DNA of 35,451 nt from JAXGTD01 sp040775095 (GCA_040775095.1 JAXGTD010000027.1:1-35451); one strand, 5' to 3'; counted from the stretch's first letter, positions 1-8,682 are shown. The notes: generated by a model from the sequence alone, not told the origin. Translations and numbers: made by a program.

Positions 1-323
1 AACTCGATCCGACCACCGAGGTTGGACAGCGCATCGCCCGCGGCAAGGAGCTGTGGGAGACCAACAACTGCATCGGCTGCCATACCCTGTTGGCCGAAGG
101 CGCCTATTTCGCCCCCGAACTTGGCAACGTCTACGTGCGTTTCGGCAAGAACAAGGAGGCGATCAAGGCGTTCATCCAGAGCCGACCGGCCGATGGCATT
201 GCCGGACGCCGCAGCATGCCACAGTTCAACTTCAGCGACGCCGATCTCGACGCCATTGCGGAGTTCCTGAAGTACAGCTCCGAGATCAATACGGCGGGCT
301 GGCCGCCGAACAAGCAAGGCTGA
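1..323 (+). CDS. norC: Nitric oxide reductase subunit C (NorC), 3' part
   Basis: The reading frame is open from the window edge (first full codon at base 3) and stops at 321-323, so only the C-terminal ~106 residues are present. NorC is the membrane-anchored periplasmic monoheme cytochrome c that passes electrons to NorB in the cNOR complex. A CIGCH heme c site is encoded at 69-83 and an SMPQF segment downstream supplies the likely axial methionine. The family's N-terminal membrane anchor lies outside the window. norB follows after 25 bases, the usual norCB order. The promoter must lie upstream of the window. Confidence 0.93.
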   Translation, partial: LDPTTEVGQRIARGKELWETNNCIGCHTLLAEGAYFAPELGNVYVRFGKNKEAIKAFIQSRPADGIAGRRSMPQFNFSDADLDAIAEFLKYSSEINTAGWPPNKQG

Positions 324-348
324 GCCGTCCACCCCAGGAGAAGCATCG

Positions 349-1749
349 ATGAAATATCAATCCCAATCCGTCGCCAGGCTCTACTTTATCGCGGCCATTG
401 CGCTGTTTGCTGCCCAGATCCTGTTCGGCCTGATCATGGGCCTGCAATACGTGGTCGGGGATTTCCTTTTCCCGGAGATCCCTTTCAACGTGGCCCGCAT
501 GGTCCACACCAATGCCCTGATCGTCTGGCTGCTCATGGCCTTCATGGGTTCCGCCTACTACCTGGTCCCCGAGGAGGCCGAGCGTGAGCTCTTCGCACCC
601 TGGCTGGCGGTGGCCATGTTCTGGATCTTCCTGATCGCCGCCGCGCTGACCGTGGTCGGCTACCTGACCGTCCCCTATGCCGGGCTGGCCAAGCTCACCG
701 GCAACGCGTATTTCCCAACCATGGGCCGGGAATTCCTGGAGCAGCCGACAGTCACCAAGGTCGGCATCGTCATCGTCGCCCTCGCCTTCCTGTTCAACAT
801 TGGGATGACCATCCTCAAGGGCCGTAAGACGGTGGTCAATCTGGTCATGCTCCTCGGCCTGACAGGCCTGGCGGTCTTCTTCCTCTTCTCCTTCTACAAC
901 CCGACCAACCTGGTGCTGGACAAGTTCTACTGGTGGTGGGTGGTGCATCTCTGGGTCGAAGGGGTCTGGGAGCTGATCCTGGGCTCGATGCTGGCCTTCG
1001 TCCTGATCAAGACCACGGGCGTGGACCGCGAGGTGATCGAGAAGTGGCTCTATGTCATCATCGCCATGACGCTCATCACCGGCATCATCGGCACCGGCCA
1101 TCACTATTACTGGATCGGCGCACCCGAGTACTGGCAGTGGTGGGGCTCGATCTTCTCCGCCATGGAGCCGATCCCCTTCTTCATGATGACCGTCTACGCC
1201 TTCAACATGGTCAACCGTCGGCGCCGCAATCACCCCAACAAGGCGGCGGTGCTGTGGGCCTTGGGGACCGCGGTCATGGCCTTCCTGGGCGCCGGTGTCT
1301 GGGGCTTCCTGCACACCCTCTCGCCGGTTAATTACTACACCCACGGGACCCAGATCACGGCGGCCCACGGCCACCTGTCCTTCTTTGGCGCCTATGTGTT
1401 GATCAGCCTGACCATGATCTCCTACTCCATGCCGCTGATGAGCGGACGCGAGGCCAATAGCGAGCGTTCTCAGGTGCTGGAGATGTGGAGCTTCTGGCTG
1501 ATGAGCGTGTCCATGGTCTTCATCACCCTGTTCCTGACCGCGGCGGGTATCCTGCAGGTGTACCTGCAGCGCTACAGCGATGCACCGCTGCAGTTCATGG
1601 TGGTGCAGGACAAGATCGCGCTCTTCTACTGGCTGCGCGAGATCGCTGGCCTGGTCTTCCTGGCCGGGTTGGTGATCTACATCGTCGCCTTCTTCGTCGC
1701 GGCAAAGGATGCCAAGGCCGCGGTCCAGGCGATGCCAGCAACGGCCTGA
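349..1749 (+). CDS. norB: Nitric oxide reductase subunit B (NorB)
   Basis: Catalytic subunit of cytochrome c-dependent nitric oxide reductase (2 NO to N2O) in the inner membrane; 466 residues, normal for cNOR and lacking the N-terminal extension of quinol-type qNOR. About 12 hydrophobic segments are visible. Residues matching known NorB ligands: low-spin heme b His53 and His342, heme b3 His340 (AAHGH), FeB His200, His251 and His252 (GHHYYW), plus conserved Glu204 and Glu273 near the FeB site. All are offset by a constant 7 from Pseudomonas aeruginosa numbering. A strong AGGAG (336-340) sits 8 bases before the ATG. Co-transcribed with norC. The accessory genes norD and norQ are not in this window. 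Confidence 0.97.
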   Translation: MKYQSQSVARLYFIAAIALFAAQILFGLIMGLQYVVGDFLFPEIPFNVARMVHTNALIVWLLMAFMGSAYYLVPEEAERELFAPWLAVAMFWIFLIAAALTVVGYLTVPYAGLAKLTGNAYFPTMGREFLEQPTVTKVGIVIVALAFLFNIGMTILKGRKTVVNLVMLLGLTGLAVFFLFSFYNPTNLVLDKFYWWWVVHLWVEGVWELILGSMLAFVLIKTTGVDREVIEKWLYVIIAMTLITGIIGTGHHYYWIGAPEYWQWWGSIFSAMEPIPFFMMTVYAFNMVNRRRRNHPNKAAVLWALGTAVMAFLGAGVWGFLHTLSPVNYYTHGTQITAAHGHLSFFGAYVLISLTMISYSMPLMSGREANSERSQVLEMWSFWLMSVSMVFITLFLTAAGILQVYLQRYSDAPLQFMVVQDKIALFYWLREIAGLVFLAGLVIYIVAFFVAAKDAKAAVQAMPATA

Positions 1750-2070
1750 GGGCGAGACGCCGATTGACCCCATCCATGGAGAAAATCGGCACGCAATCCG
1801 GGAAACGGGATTCCCGGATTGCTCCCGCTGCAACGCCTGAGGGTCGCTGAAAACGACGGGGAGCACCTTGATCAGCGTTCCCCCAAGACGACCGATGTCT
1901 GGGCCCGGTCCCCGCGGCCAGCCTGGGGCTGATCGGGGGGACCGGGCCCTCTCTGAGTTGGGGCATAGCCCCCTTTTTTCCCGCCTGGTAACCCCGCACG
2001 ACGTCCCGGGTCGGCCCCAGATCCGAATCGCTACTCGCCAGGCAGTCAACCAACTTTCCCGGCACGTGAC
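1750..2070. other. Gap between norB and ubiU
   Basis: 321 bases with no convincing gene. It holds a perfect 13-bp inverted repeat (1901-1913 with 1937-1949) followed by a compact rho-independent terminator at 1960-1979. The ubiU promoter should lie in 1980-2070, but I see no clear FNR/DNR box there, only a half-site TTGAT at 1868-1872 upstream of the terminator. Confidence 0.6.
1901..1979 (+). terminator. norB: Rho-independent terminator of the nor operon
   Basis: A stem GGGGC (1960-1964), loop ATA and GCCCC (1968-1972) is followed by C and six T residues (1974-1979). Just upstream is a longer perfect 13-bp stem (1901-1913 / 1937-1949) around a 23-nt loop. The pair probably ends norCB transcription and insulates ubiUVT, so ubiU likely has its own promoter. 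Confidence 0.8.
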
Positions 2071-3081
2071 ATGCCCAAGCCCTTGCTCGAGCTCATCTGC
2101 CCGGCCGGCAACCTGCCGGCCCTCAAGGCCGCCGTGGACCAGGGCGCCGACGGCGTCTACTTGGGCCTGAACGACAACACCAATGCCCGCAACTTCGCCG
2201 GGCTGAACTTCGACGACCGGAGCATGGCGGAGGGCATCCGCTACGCCCGGGTCAAAGGGACCAAGGTCCTCCTGGCGCTCAATACCTACCCCCAACCCGA
2301 TACGCTGCCGCGCTGGAAACGGGCCCTGGACAAGGCCGCCGACCTGGGGGTGGACGCGGTCATTCTCGCCGACGCCGGGCTCATGGCCCATGCAGTCAAG
2401 ACCCATCCGGGGCTGCGCCTGCACCTGTCGGTCCAGGCATCGGCCACCAGCTACGAGGCGATCAACTTCTACCGCGAGCGTTTCGGTATCCGCCGCGCGG
2501 TGCTGCCGCGGGTCCTCTCCCTCGCACAGGTGGAAGCGGTCATGCGCCACACCGACGTCGAGATCGAGCTGTTCGGCTTCGGCGGCCTTTGTGTCATGGT
2601 GGAGGGGCGCTGCCTGCTGTCCTCCTATGCCTGCGGTGACTCGCCCAACACCTTCGGCGCCTGCTCCCCGGGCCACGCGGTGCGCTGGGAACAGACACCC
2701 GGGGGCATGGAGACCCGGCTCAACGGGGTCCTGATCGACCGCTACGCCGACCACGAGAAGGCTGGCTACCCCACGCTGTGCAAGGGTCGCTTCCAGGTTG
2801 GTGCCGACACCTACTATGCGTTGGAGGAGCCAACCAGCCTCAACACCCTGGAATTGCTGCCCGAGCTGGCACGGGTCGGCATCGCCGCCATCAAGATCGA
2901 AGGCCGTCAGCGCAGCCCTGCCTATGTCACCCAGGTGACGCGGGTCTGGCGCGCCGCCATCGATGCGGTCAAGCGCGCCCCGGACCGCTTCCGTGTGGAT
3001 CCCGCATGGATGACCGCCCTGACCAGGGTATCGGAGGGCAGCATGCAGACACTGGGCGCCTACTACCGCCCCTGGAAATGA
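2071..3081 (+). CDS. ubiU: Ubiquinone hydroxylation protein UbiU (U32 family)
   Basis: 336 residues, close to E. coli UbiU (331), and recognisable along its length. UbiU with UbiV performs oxygen-independent hydroxylation of the ubiquinone ring, using prephenate as oxygen donor, so ubiquinone can be made without O2. The four cysteines that bind a [4Fe-4S] cluster in E. coli (C169, C176, C193, C232) correspond to C174, C181, C198 and C237 here, a constant offset of 5. The protein opens with LICPAGNLPALKAA and ends with GAYYRPW, both typical of the family. No good Shine-Dalgarno precedes the ATG, which is nevertheless the only start that fits the family N-terminus. The stop overlaps the ubiV start (ATGA). 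Confidence 0.95.
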   Translation: MPKPLLELICPAGNLPALKAAVDQGADGVYLGLNDNTNARNFAGLNFDDRSMAEGIRYARVKGTKVLLALNTYPQPDTLPRWKRALDKAADLGVDAVILADAGLMAHAVKTHPGLRLHLSVQASATSYEAINFYRERFGIRRAVLPRVLSLAQVEAVMRHTDVEIELFGFGGLCVMVEGRCLLSSYACGDSPNTFGACSPGHAVRWEQTPGGMETRLNGVLIDRYADHEKAGYPTLCKGRFQVGADTYYALEEPTSLNTLELLPELARVGIAAIKIEGRQRSPAYVTQVTRVWRAAIDAVKRAPDRFRVDPAWMTALTRVSEGSMQTLGAYYRPWK

Positions 3082-3995
3082 CCATGCGCCTCTCCCTAGG
3101 CCCATTACTCTACTACTGGCCCCGCGAGGACACCCTCGCCCTCTACCGGGAGGCGGAGAACTGGCCGGTCGATATCGTCTATCTGGGCGAGAGCGTCTGT
3201 TCGCGCCGCAACCTGCTGCGCCTGCCAGATTGGCTGGGACTCGCCGAGCGTCTGCGCGACGCCGGCAAGGCCGTGGTGCTGTCCAGCCAGGCCCTGATCG
3301 AATCCGATTCCGACCTCAAGACCCTGCGTCGCCTGGTTGACGACGGACGCTTTGCGGTCGAGGCCAATGAATGGGGCGCCGTGCGCCTGCTCGCCGAACG
3401 CGACGCCTCCTTCGTCGCCGGCGCCACCCTCAACGCCTACAACCCGGAGACCCTCGCCCTGCTCGCCCAGAGCGGTGCCAGCCGCTGGGTACCGCCGGTG
3501 GAAATGCCCGGGGCCATGCTCGTCGCCATGCCCATCCCCGCCGGGATGGAGACCGAGGTCTTCGCCTACGGGCGCCTGCCCCTGGCCTACTCCGCCCGGT
3601 GCTTCACCGCCCGCCACTACGGACTGCAGAAGGACGACTGTCGGTTCCGTTGCCTCGACCACCCCGACGGTCTGGTCCTGGACACCCGCGAGGGTCAGGC
3701 ATTCCTCACCATCAATGGCATCCAGACCCAATCGGCCCAGGTTCTGAGCCTGGCCCATCGGCTCGACGAGCTCCGTGCGGCGGGGGTGGACATCCTGCGC
3801 CTCTCACCCCAGTCCCGGCACATGGACCGGATCGTCGCGCTGTTCCGTGAGCTGGTGGACGGCAACCTGGCCCCCGACCAGGCCCCGGCCACCCTGGATC
3901 GCCTCATGCCCGGCGCCCCGTGCGACGGCTACTGGCTGGGCGAGGCGGGCATGGCCTACCGCCCCGGCGTGCACACCCAGGAGACAGAACCATGA
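3078..3995 (+). CDS. ubiV: Ubiquinone hydroxylation protein UbiV (U32 family)
   Basis: 305 residues (E. coli UbiV is 292). Partner of UbiU in the heterodimeric, iron-sulfur-containing oxygen-independent ubiquinone hydroxylase. Cluster cysteines are visible as C41 (VCSRRN) and C175, C188 and C192 (ARCF, DDCRFRC); the 13- and 4-residue spacings equal those of E. coli C180, C193 and C197. The ATG at 3078 overlaps the ubiU stop by 4 bases. A second in-frame ATG at 3084 would remove two residues and also fits the family start (xLGPxLYYWP). The stop overlaps the ubiT start. Confidence 0.94.
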   Translation: MTMRLSLGPLLYYWPREDTLALYREAENWPVDIVYLGESVCSRRNLLRLPDWLGLAERLRDAGKAVVLSSQALIESDSDLKTLRRLVDDGRFAVEANEWGAVRLLAERDASFVAGATLNAYNPETLALLAQSGASRWVPPVEMPGAMLVAMPIPAGMETEVFAYGRLPLAYSARCFTARHYGLQKDDCRFRCLDHPDGLVLDTREGQAFLTINGIQTQSAQVLSLAHRLDELRAAGVDILRLSPQSRHMDRIVALFRELVDGNLAPDQAPATLDRLMPGAPCDGYWLGEAGMAYRPGVHTQETEP

Positions 3996-4456
3996 AGCTA
4001 CCCGACTTCCCCAAGCCGCTGGCCCAGCTCATCGCCGCCCTGCCCGGCTACCCGGTGTCCCTGGCCTTTGTCGCCGTCGGCAATCTCCTCGTCTGGCCCG
4101 GTCTGCGCGATCAGGACTGGACCCCGGTCGTCGGAAAACCCCTGTGCGTGCAAGTCCAGGACATGGGGCTACGGATCGATTTCGCGCTCGGCCCTGACGG
4201 CTTCCACGCCAACGCCGCGCTCGACCCCGCAACCACCTTCACTGCCACCGCCCGCGACCTGGCCCGGCTCGCACTGCGCCTGGAAGACCCGGACACCCTC
4301 TTCTTCGAGCGCCGGCTGCGCATCGAGGGGGACACGGACCTTGGGCTGCGCATCAAGAACATGCTGGATGCCGTGGATCTGGACAGCGCCGCGGCGGCCA
4401 TGCCCTTGCGTATCGGACCGCTGGTCCTGCGATTGCGGCAGTGGGCCCTTGGGTAA
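3992..4456 (+). CDS. ubiT: Ubiquinone biosynthesis accessory protein UbiT (SCP2 domain)
   Basis: 154 residues, slightly shorter than E. coli UbiT (174). A single SCP2-type lipid-binding domain is expected to hold hydrophobic ubiquinone intermediates for UbiU-UbiV under anoxia. The family N-terminus (LPDFPKPLAQLIAALPGYP) and the C-terminal LFFERRLRIEGDTDLGLRIKN signature are clear. ATG overlaps the ubiV stop (ATGA) and an AGGAGA lies 7-12 bases upstream (3979-3984). Third gene of a tight ubiUVT operon next to nor, consistent with a need for ubiquinone during anaerobic denitrification. Confidence 0.92.
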   Translation: MKLPDFPKPLAQLIAALPGYPVSLAFVAVGNLLVWPGLRDQDWTPVVGKPLCVQVQDMGLRIDFALGPDGFHANAALDPATTFTATARDLARLALRLEDPDTLFFERRLRIEGDTDLGLRIKNMLDAVDLDSAAAAMPLRIGPLVLRLRQWALG

Positions 4457-4519
4457 CCTTGGAAACGACGGCTGGGCGGCCTCCGGGGTAGGTTGCACGG
4501 GGAATCCAGCCGGGCACAA

Positions 4520-4555
4520 CGCGACGCATTTATCGTTCTGTTTCTATGCGTTGCG
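4520..4555 (+). terminator. Possible terminator hairpin after ubiT
   Basis: A 10-bp stem (4520-4529 with 4546-4555, one G-U pair) closes a 16-nt loop 63 bases after the ubiT stop. No U-run follows, so termination would have to be rho-assisted. Position supports a role, sequence only weakly. Confidence 0.35.
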
Positions 4556-4784
4556 TCCAAACCGGGCGCCGCGCCGAGGCCGGGTTGGCGTCCACGGGCA
4601 GGTTCCCCATGGCCACCGAAGGGGTTGAGCGGCTCGGGAAGAAGGGGGCCAGAAGCAGACCTTTTCCAGCCGGGCGGCCGTGGTCGGCCGCGGGTGCCCA
4701 ATCGAATCCCCTTGCGCGGCTGACGAAAGGCCGAGCCGGGGTGCGGCCCAGTCTTCGGATTTCCCTCCCGGCCAATTCCCGCAC

Positions 4785-4826
4785 TTGATATGTGTCAAAG
4801 CGGGCCAGGCCTCCACCCCGTAGTTT
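4785..4826 (+). promoter_or_regulatory. nirS: FNR/DNR box and -10 of nirS
   Basis: TTGATATGTGTCAA at 4785-4798 matches the FNR/DNR pattern TTGAT-N4-(A/G)TCAA. With the box centre at -41.5, as in class II Fnr/Dnr-activated promoters, the start would be near 4833 and the -10 at 4821-4826, where TAGTTT is found. This leaves a leader of about 57 nt before the nirS ATG. The Dnr-like regulator encoded at 14040-14750 is the likely activator. Confidence 0.85.
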
Positions 4827-4889
4827 CACTCTCACCGCGACGCCCGATCCACAGCCGCTTGGCACGCACGAAATACGAGGAAGTCATCC

Positions 4890-6614
4890 ATGAGGTTCCA
4901 GATCAAACACACCGCCGGGGCATTCACCCTGTCGGTCCTCACGCTCGCCATGAGCGCGGCGTGGGCGGAAGAAGGCCACGACGTGGGCAAGGCGGACAGG
5001 GCCTACGAGGGGGCGCCGAGCGCCGTCAAGCCCGCGGACACCCAGGACATGATCGACACCGAGGGTCCGCCGATGACCAAGGCGGAGTTCGACAAGGCCA
5101 AGGGCATCTTCTTCCAGCGCTGCGCCGGCTGCCACGGTGTGTTGCGCAAGGGTGCCACCGGCAAGCCGCTGACCACCGACAAGACCCGCCCCCTGGGCAC
5201 CCCCTATCTGTCCGCCTTTATCAACATGGGCTCCCCCGCGGGTATGCCCAACTGGGGTACCTCCGGCCAGCTCAGCCCGGAGGAGATCAACCTCATGGCG
5301 CGCTACCTCCAGCACGAGCCGCCACAGCCGCCCGAGTGGGGCATGAAGGAGATGAAGGAGAGCTGGAAGCTGGTGGTGCCGCCGGATCAGCGCCCGACCA
5401 AGCAGATGAACCAGCTCGATCTGAGCAACCTGTTCTCGGTGACCCTGCGCGATGCCGGCCAGATCGCCCTGATCGATGGCAACACCAAGCAGATCGTCGC
5501 CGTGATCCCCACGGGCTACGCGGTGCACATCTCGCGCATGTCCGCCTCAGGGCGCTACCTGTACGTCATCGGCCGTGACGCCAGGGTCAACCAGATCGAC
5601 CTGTGGATGGACCCGCCCCAGACCGTCGCCGAGATGAAGGTGGGGCTTGAGGCCCGTTCGGTGGAGACCTCGAAGTTCAAGGGGACCGAGGACAAATACG
5701 CCATCGCCGGAACCTACTGGCCACCGCAGTTCGTGATCATGGACGGCGATACCCTGGAGCCGCTCAAGATCGTATCCACCCGCGGCATGACCGTGGACAC
5801 CCAGGAGTACCACCCCGAGCCCCGTGTCGCGGCCATCGTCGCCTCCCACGAGCGCCCGGAGTTCATCGTCAACGTCAAGGAGACCGGCCATGTCCTGATG
5901 GTCGATTACACCGATATCGACAACCTCAAGATCACCGACATCGGGGCCGCCCCCTTCCTGCACGATGGCGGCTGGGACTCCACCCTGCGCTACTTCATGA
6001 CCGCGGCCAACAAGTCCAACAAGATCGCTGTCGTGGACTCCAAGGAAAATAAGCTCGCCGCCCTCGTCGATGTCGGCGCCATTCCGCACCCCGGACGCGG
6101 CGCCAACTTTACCGATCCGGAGTTTGGTCCGGTGTGGGCGACCAGCGACCTCGGCGACGAGCAGATCACTCTGATCGGCACCGACCCGGTCAACCACAAG
6201 GACAACGCATGGAAGGTGGTGCGCAAGCTCAAGGGCCAGGGCGGTGGCTCGCTGTTCATCAAGACCCACCCCAACTCCAAGCACCTGTACGTGGACACGG
6301 CCCTGAATCCGGTGGAGGCCATCAGCCAGAGCATCGCCGTGTTCGACATCGACAATCTGGACGCGGGCTTCCAGAAGCTCGACATTGCCGAGTGGGCTGA
6401 TCTGGGCGAAGGCCCCAAGCGCGTGGTCCAGCCGGAGTTCAACGAGGCCGGCGATGAGGTCTGGTTCTCGGTGTGGAACGGCAAGGAGCAGACGTCCGCC
6501 ATCGTGGTCCTGGACGACAAGACCCTCAAGGTCAAGGAGGTCATCAAGGACGAACGGCTCGTCACCCCGACGGGCAAGTTCAACGTCTACAATACCATGC
6601 ACGACGTGTACTGA
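4890..6614 (+). CDS. nirS: Cytochrome cd1 nitrite reductase NirS
   Basis: 574-residue periplasmic nitrite reductase (nitrite to NO), a homodimer with one heme c and one heme d1 per subunit. A Sec signal peptide ends near residue 26 (AWA|EE). The heme c motif is C78-x2-C81-H82 in the N-terminal cytochrome domain. The rest is the eight-bladed d1 propeller: His213 (YAVHISR) is the expected proximal d1 ligand, and conserved histidines in ASHERPEF (His320) and FLHDGG (His358) lie where the active-site histidines are expected. The C-terminus PTGKFNVYNTMHDVY is the NirS signature. SD GAGGAAG at 4877-4883. First gene of nirSCFDL under the DNR box at 4785. Confidence 0.98.
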   Translation: MRFQIKHTAGAFTLSVLTLAMSAAWAEEGHDVGKADRAYEGAPSAVKPADTQDMIDTEGPPMTKAEFDKAKGIFFQRCAGCHGVLRKGATGKPLTTDKTRPLGTPYLSAFINMGSPAGMPNWGTSGQLSPEEINLMARYLQHEPPQPPEWGMKEMKESWKLVVPPDQRPTKQMNQLDLSNLFSVTLRDAGQIALIDGNTKQIVAVIPTGYAVHISRMSASGRYLYVIGRDARVNQIDLWMDPPQTVAEMKVGLEARSVETSKFKGTEDKYAIAGTYWPPQFVIMDGDTLEPLKIVSTRGMTVDTQEYHPEPRVAAIVASHERPEFIVNVKETGHVLMVDYTDIDNLKITDIGAAPFLHDGGWDSTLRYFMTAANKSNKIAVVDSKENKLAALVDVGAIPHPGRGANFTDPEFGPVWATSDLGDEQITLIGTDPVNHKDNAWKVVRKLKGQGGGSLFIKTHPNSKHLYVDTALNPVEAISQSIAVFDIDNLDAGFQKLDIAEWADLGEGPKRVVQPEFNEAGDEVWFSVWNGKEQTSAIVVLDDKTLKVKEVIKDERLVTPTGKFNVYNTMHDVY

Positions 6615-6622
6615 GTCCGACC

Positions 6623-6650
6623 GGGAAAGGGGCCCACGGGCCCCTTTCCC
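6623..6650 (+). terminator. Strong GC hairpin between nirS and nirC
   Basis: A perfect inverted repeat (6623-6635 with 6638-6650, only two central unpaired bases on paper, so about 12 bp with a 4-nt loop) begins 8 bases after the nirS stop and ends before the nirC SD (GAGGAG, 6663-6668). There is no U-run, so it is more likely a 3'-end stabiliser or partial attenuator that leaves nirS mRNA more abundant than the downstream maturation genes. Confidence 0.6.
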
Positions 6651-6674
6651 CTGCACCGGACCGAGGAGTCCCTC

Positions 6675-7007
6675 ATGCCCCGGAGTCGCGTGGCCCTGCT
6701 GGGTCTCGTTCCCTTTCTGATCCTTGCCGCCGGCTCCACGCCGGCCGACGAGCCGAGCCCGGAGCGCCGGGCGGCGCTGCACAACCTGCTGGTGCAGGAC
6801 TGCGGTTCCTGCCACGGCCTGACCATGCGCGGCGGGCTTGGGCCAGCCCTGCTGCCAGAGACTCTCGCGGGCAAGCCCGCCAGCTACCTCCAGGCCACCA
6901 TTCTTTACGGTCGGCCCGGGACACCCATGCCACCCTGGCGGCCCTTCCTGAGCGATGCGGACGCGGCCTGGATGGTCGCGACCCTGCAACGGGGGATAGA
7001 CCCATGA
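6675..7007 (+). CDS. nirC: Small c-type cytochrome NirC
   Basis: 110-residue exported monoheme cytochrome c, the usual size of NirC (cytochrome c55x). A signal peptide covers about residues 1-24, a CGSCH heme site follows at 43-47, and MPPW near the C-terminus gives the probable axial methionine. NirC is linked to electron transfer to NirS or to the late steps of heme d1 formation with NirF and NirN. SD GAGGAG lies 6 bases upstream. The stop overlaps nirF by ATGA. Not to be confused with the unrelated formate/nitrite channel also called NirC. Confidence 0.88.
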   Translation: MPRSRVALLGLVPFLILAAGSTPADEPSPERRAALHNLLVQDCGSCHGLTMRGGLGPALLPETLAGKPASYLQATILYGRPGTPMPPWRPFLSDADAAWMVATLQRGIDP

Positions 7008-8200
7008 AGCGCGGCCTGCTGATCTGCCTGCTCTACCTCGGCTCGGCCTGGGCCTGCGCCAGCGAGCCCCTGCGCGGCACCGGCGACCTCGGCATTGTCA
7101 TCGAGCGCGCCAGCGGCAGTGTCCAGATCATCGAGACCAGCACCAACACGGCCCTGGGCCGGGTCGAGGGACTCGGCGACCTCTCCCACGCCTCCGCGGT
7201 CTTCTCCCGGGACGGGCGCTACGCCTATGTCTTCGGTCGCGACGGCGGCCTGTCCAAGGTCGACCTGCTGACCCGTACCCTGGCCGCCCGGGTGGTGCAG
7301 GGCGGCAACAGCATCGGCGGGGCCATCTCCCAGGACGGGCGCCTGGTGGCCGTGTCCAACTACGAGCCGGGCGGCGTGCGGATCTTCGACGCCGACACCC
7401 TGGCCCAGGTCGCCGACATCCCCGCCAGCTACGGCCCGGGCGCGGCCGCGGGCAGCGATGGCGCGCCATTGTCGAAGACGGTCGGCCTGGTGGACGCCCC
7501 GGGCCAACGCTTTGTCTTCAGCCTGTGGGACGCCGGGGAGATCTGGGTCGCGGACCTGTCGGATCCCGCCCAGCCGCGGATCCGCCGTTTCAAGGACATC
7601 GGGCGCCAACCCTACGATGCCCTGATCACCCCGGATGGGCGCTATTACATCGCCGGACTCTTCGGAGAAGACGGCATGGCCCTGCTCGATCTCTGGGATC
7701 TCGACGCCGGCGTCCGGCGCATCCTGCCCAACTACGGTCACGGCAGCGAGAAGCTGCCCGTGTACAAGATGCCGCACCTGGAGGGCTGGGCCATCGCCGG
7801 CGACCGGGCCCTGGTTCCCGCCGTGGGCCGACATCAGGTGCTGGTCATGGATACCGAGACCTGGCAGGAGGTCGGGCGAATCGACGTGCTTGGCCAGCCC
7901 GTCTTCGTCATGGCCCGTCCGGATGGGCGTCAGGTTTGGGTCAACTTCGCCCCGCCGGACAATGGCCATATCCAGATCATCGACGCCCTCAGCCTCCAGG
8001 TCGTCGCCACCCTGGAACCCGGGCCCGCGGTCCTGCACATGGAGTTCGAGCCCCGTGGCGAGGAGGTCTGGGTCTCGGTGCGCGATGCCGACCGGGTGGA
8101 TGTCTACGACACCGCCAGCCTGGCCCGCACCGCAACCCTGCCCGCGCAGAAACCCAGCGGGATCTTCCTCACCGACCGCGCCAACCGGATTGGGCTATGA
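7004..8200 (+). CDS. nirF: Heme d1 biosynthesis protein NirF
   Basis: 398 residues; NirS-like propeller without the cytochrome c domain. NirF is a periplasmic heme d1 maturation protein, proposed to act as a dehydrogenase on a d1 precursor. The N-terminal hydrophobic stretch ends in SAWACASE; cleavage as a lipoprotein at Cys18 (known for some NirF proteins) is possible but the lipobox is not canonical. Family marks: RGTGDLG at 24-30, VFGRDGG near residue 80, and C-terminal KPSGIFLTDRAN. Start overlaps the nirC stop and the stop overlaps nirD, indicating tight translational coupling. Confidence 0.94.
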   Translation: MKRGLLICLLYLGSAWACASEPLRGTGDLGIVIERASGSVQIIETSTNTALGRVEGLGDLSHASAVFSRDGRYAYVFGRDGGLSKVDLLTRTLAARVVQGGNSIGGAISQDGRLVAVSNYEPGGVRIFDADTLAQVADIPASYGPGAAAGSDGAPLSKTVGLVDAPGQRFVFSLWDAGEIWVADLSDPAQPRIRRFKDIGRQPYDALITPDGRYYIAGLFGEDGMALLDLWDLDAGVRRILPNYGHGSEKLPVYKMPHLEGWAIAGDRALVPAVGRHQVLVMDTETWQEVGRIDVLGQPVFVMARPDGRQVWVNFAPPDNGHIQIIDALSLQVVATLEPGPAVLHMEFEPRGEEVWVSVRDADRVDVYDTASLARTATLPAQKPSGIFLTDRANRIGL

Positions 8201-8682
8201 ACAACACCACGCGCCCCGCCCCCGACCTCGCCCTGGACGCCATCGACCGGCACCTGCTCAACGACTTCCAACAGGGCTTCCCCCTGTCCGAACGACCCTA
8301 TGCCGAGGTGGGCGAGCGACTGGGCATCGGCGAGGCGGAGGTCCTGACGCGCCTGGGTCGGCTCAGCACCGCCGGGGCGGTGAGCCGGGTCGGGGCCGTG
8401 CTGCGCCCCAAGCGGATCGGGGTCAGCACCCTGGCGGCCATGGCGGTGCCCCCAGCACGCCTGAACAGCGTCGCCGGGCTGGTCAGCGCCTATCCGGAGG
8501 TCAATCACAACTACGAGCGCGAGCACCGCTTCAACCTTTGGTTTGTCCTCACGGCGCCGGACCAGGCGCGCCTGGACGCGGTTCTGGCCGAGATCGCGCT
8601 ATTTACCGGCATCGAGGTCCTGGACCTGCCGATGCTCGAGGAATACCACATCGACCTGGGGTTTCCACTGCAATGGACATGA
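8197..8682 (+). CDS. nirD: Siroheme decarboxylase subunit NirD (AsnC/Lrp-like)
   Basis: 161 residues: an N-terminal winged-helix region (FQQGFPLSERPYAEVGERLG) and a C-terminal AsnC/Lrp ligand-type domain. NirD/L/G/H proteins decarboxylate siroheme to 12,18-didecarboxysiroheme, the second committed step to heme d1; they are enzymes rather than DNA-binding regulators. The family segment EVNHNYEREHRFNLWFV and the C-terminal EEYHIDLGFPL are present. Order after nirF and similarity to the first half of the NirGH fusion (17298-18284) support NirD over NirL. Confidence 0.88.
   Translation: MNNTTRPAPDLALDAIDRHLLNDFQQGFPLSERPYAEVGERLGIGEAEVLTRLGRLSTAGAVSRVGAVLRPKRIGVSTLAAMAVPPARLNSVAGLVSAYPEVNHNYEREHRFNLWFVLTAPDQARLDAVLAEIALFTGIEVLDLPMLEEYHIDLGFPLQWT

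Larger units (their letters stand above)
4457..4889. other. Gap between ubiT and nirS
   Basis: 433 bases without a convincing gene. It contains a wobble-paired hairpin (4520-4555) that could end the ubi transcript, and the nirS promoter region with an FNR/DNR box (4785-4798). I see nothing in 4556-4784. Confidence 0.6.

Noticed and set aside
286..3105. Leftward open frame of 939 codons opposite norB and ubiU
   Set aside because: Antisense shadow of two well-recognised genes in GC-rich DNA; rich in Gly, His, Gln, Arg and Asp with no domain and no SD.
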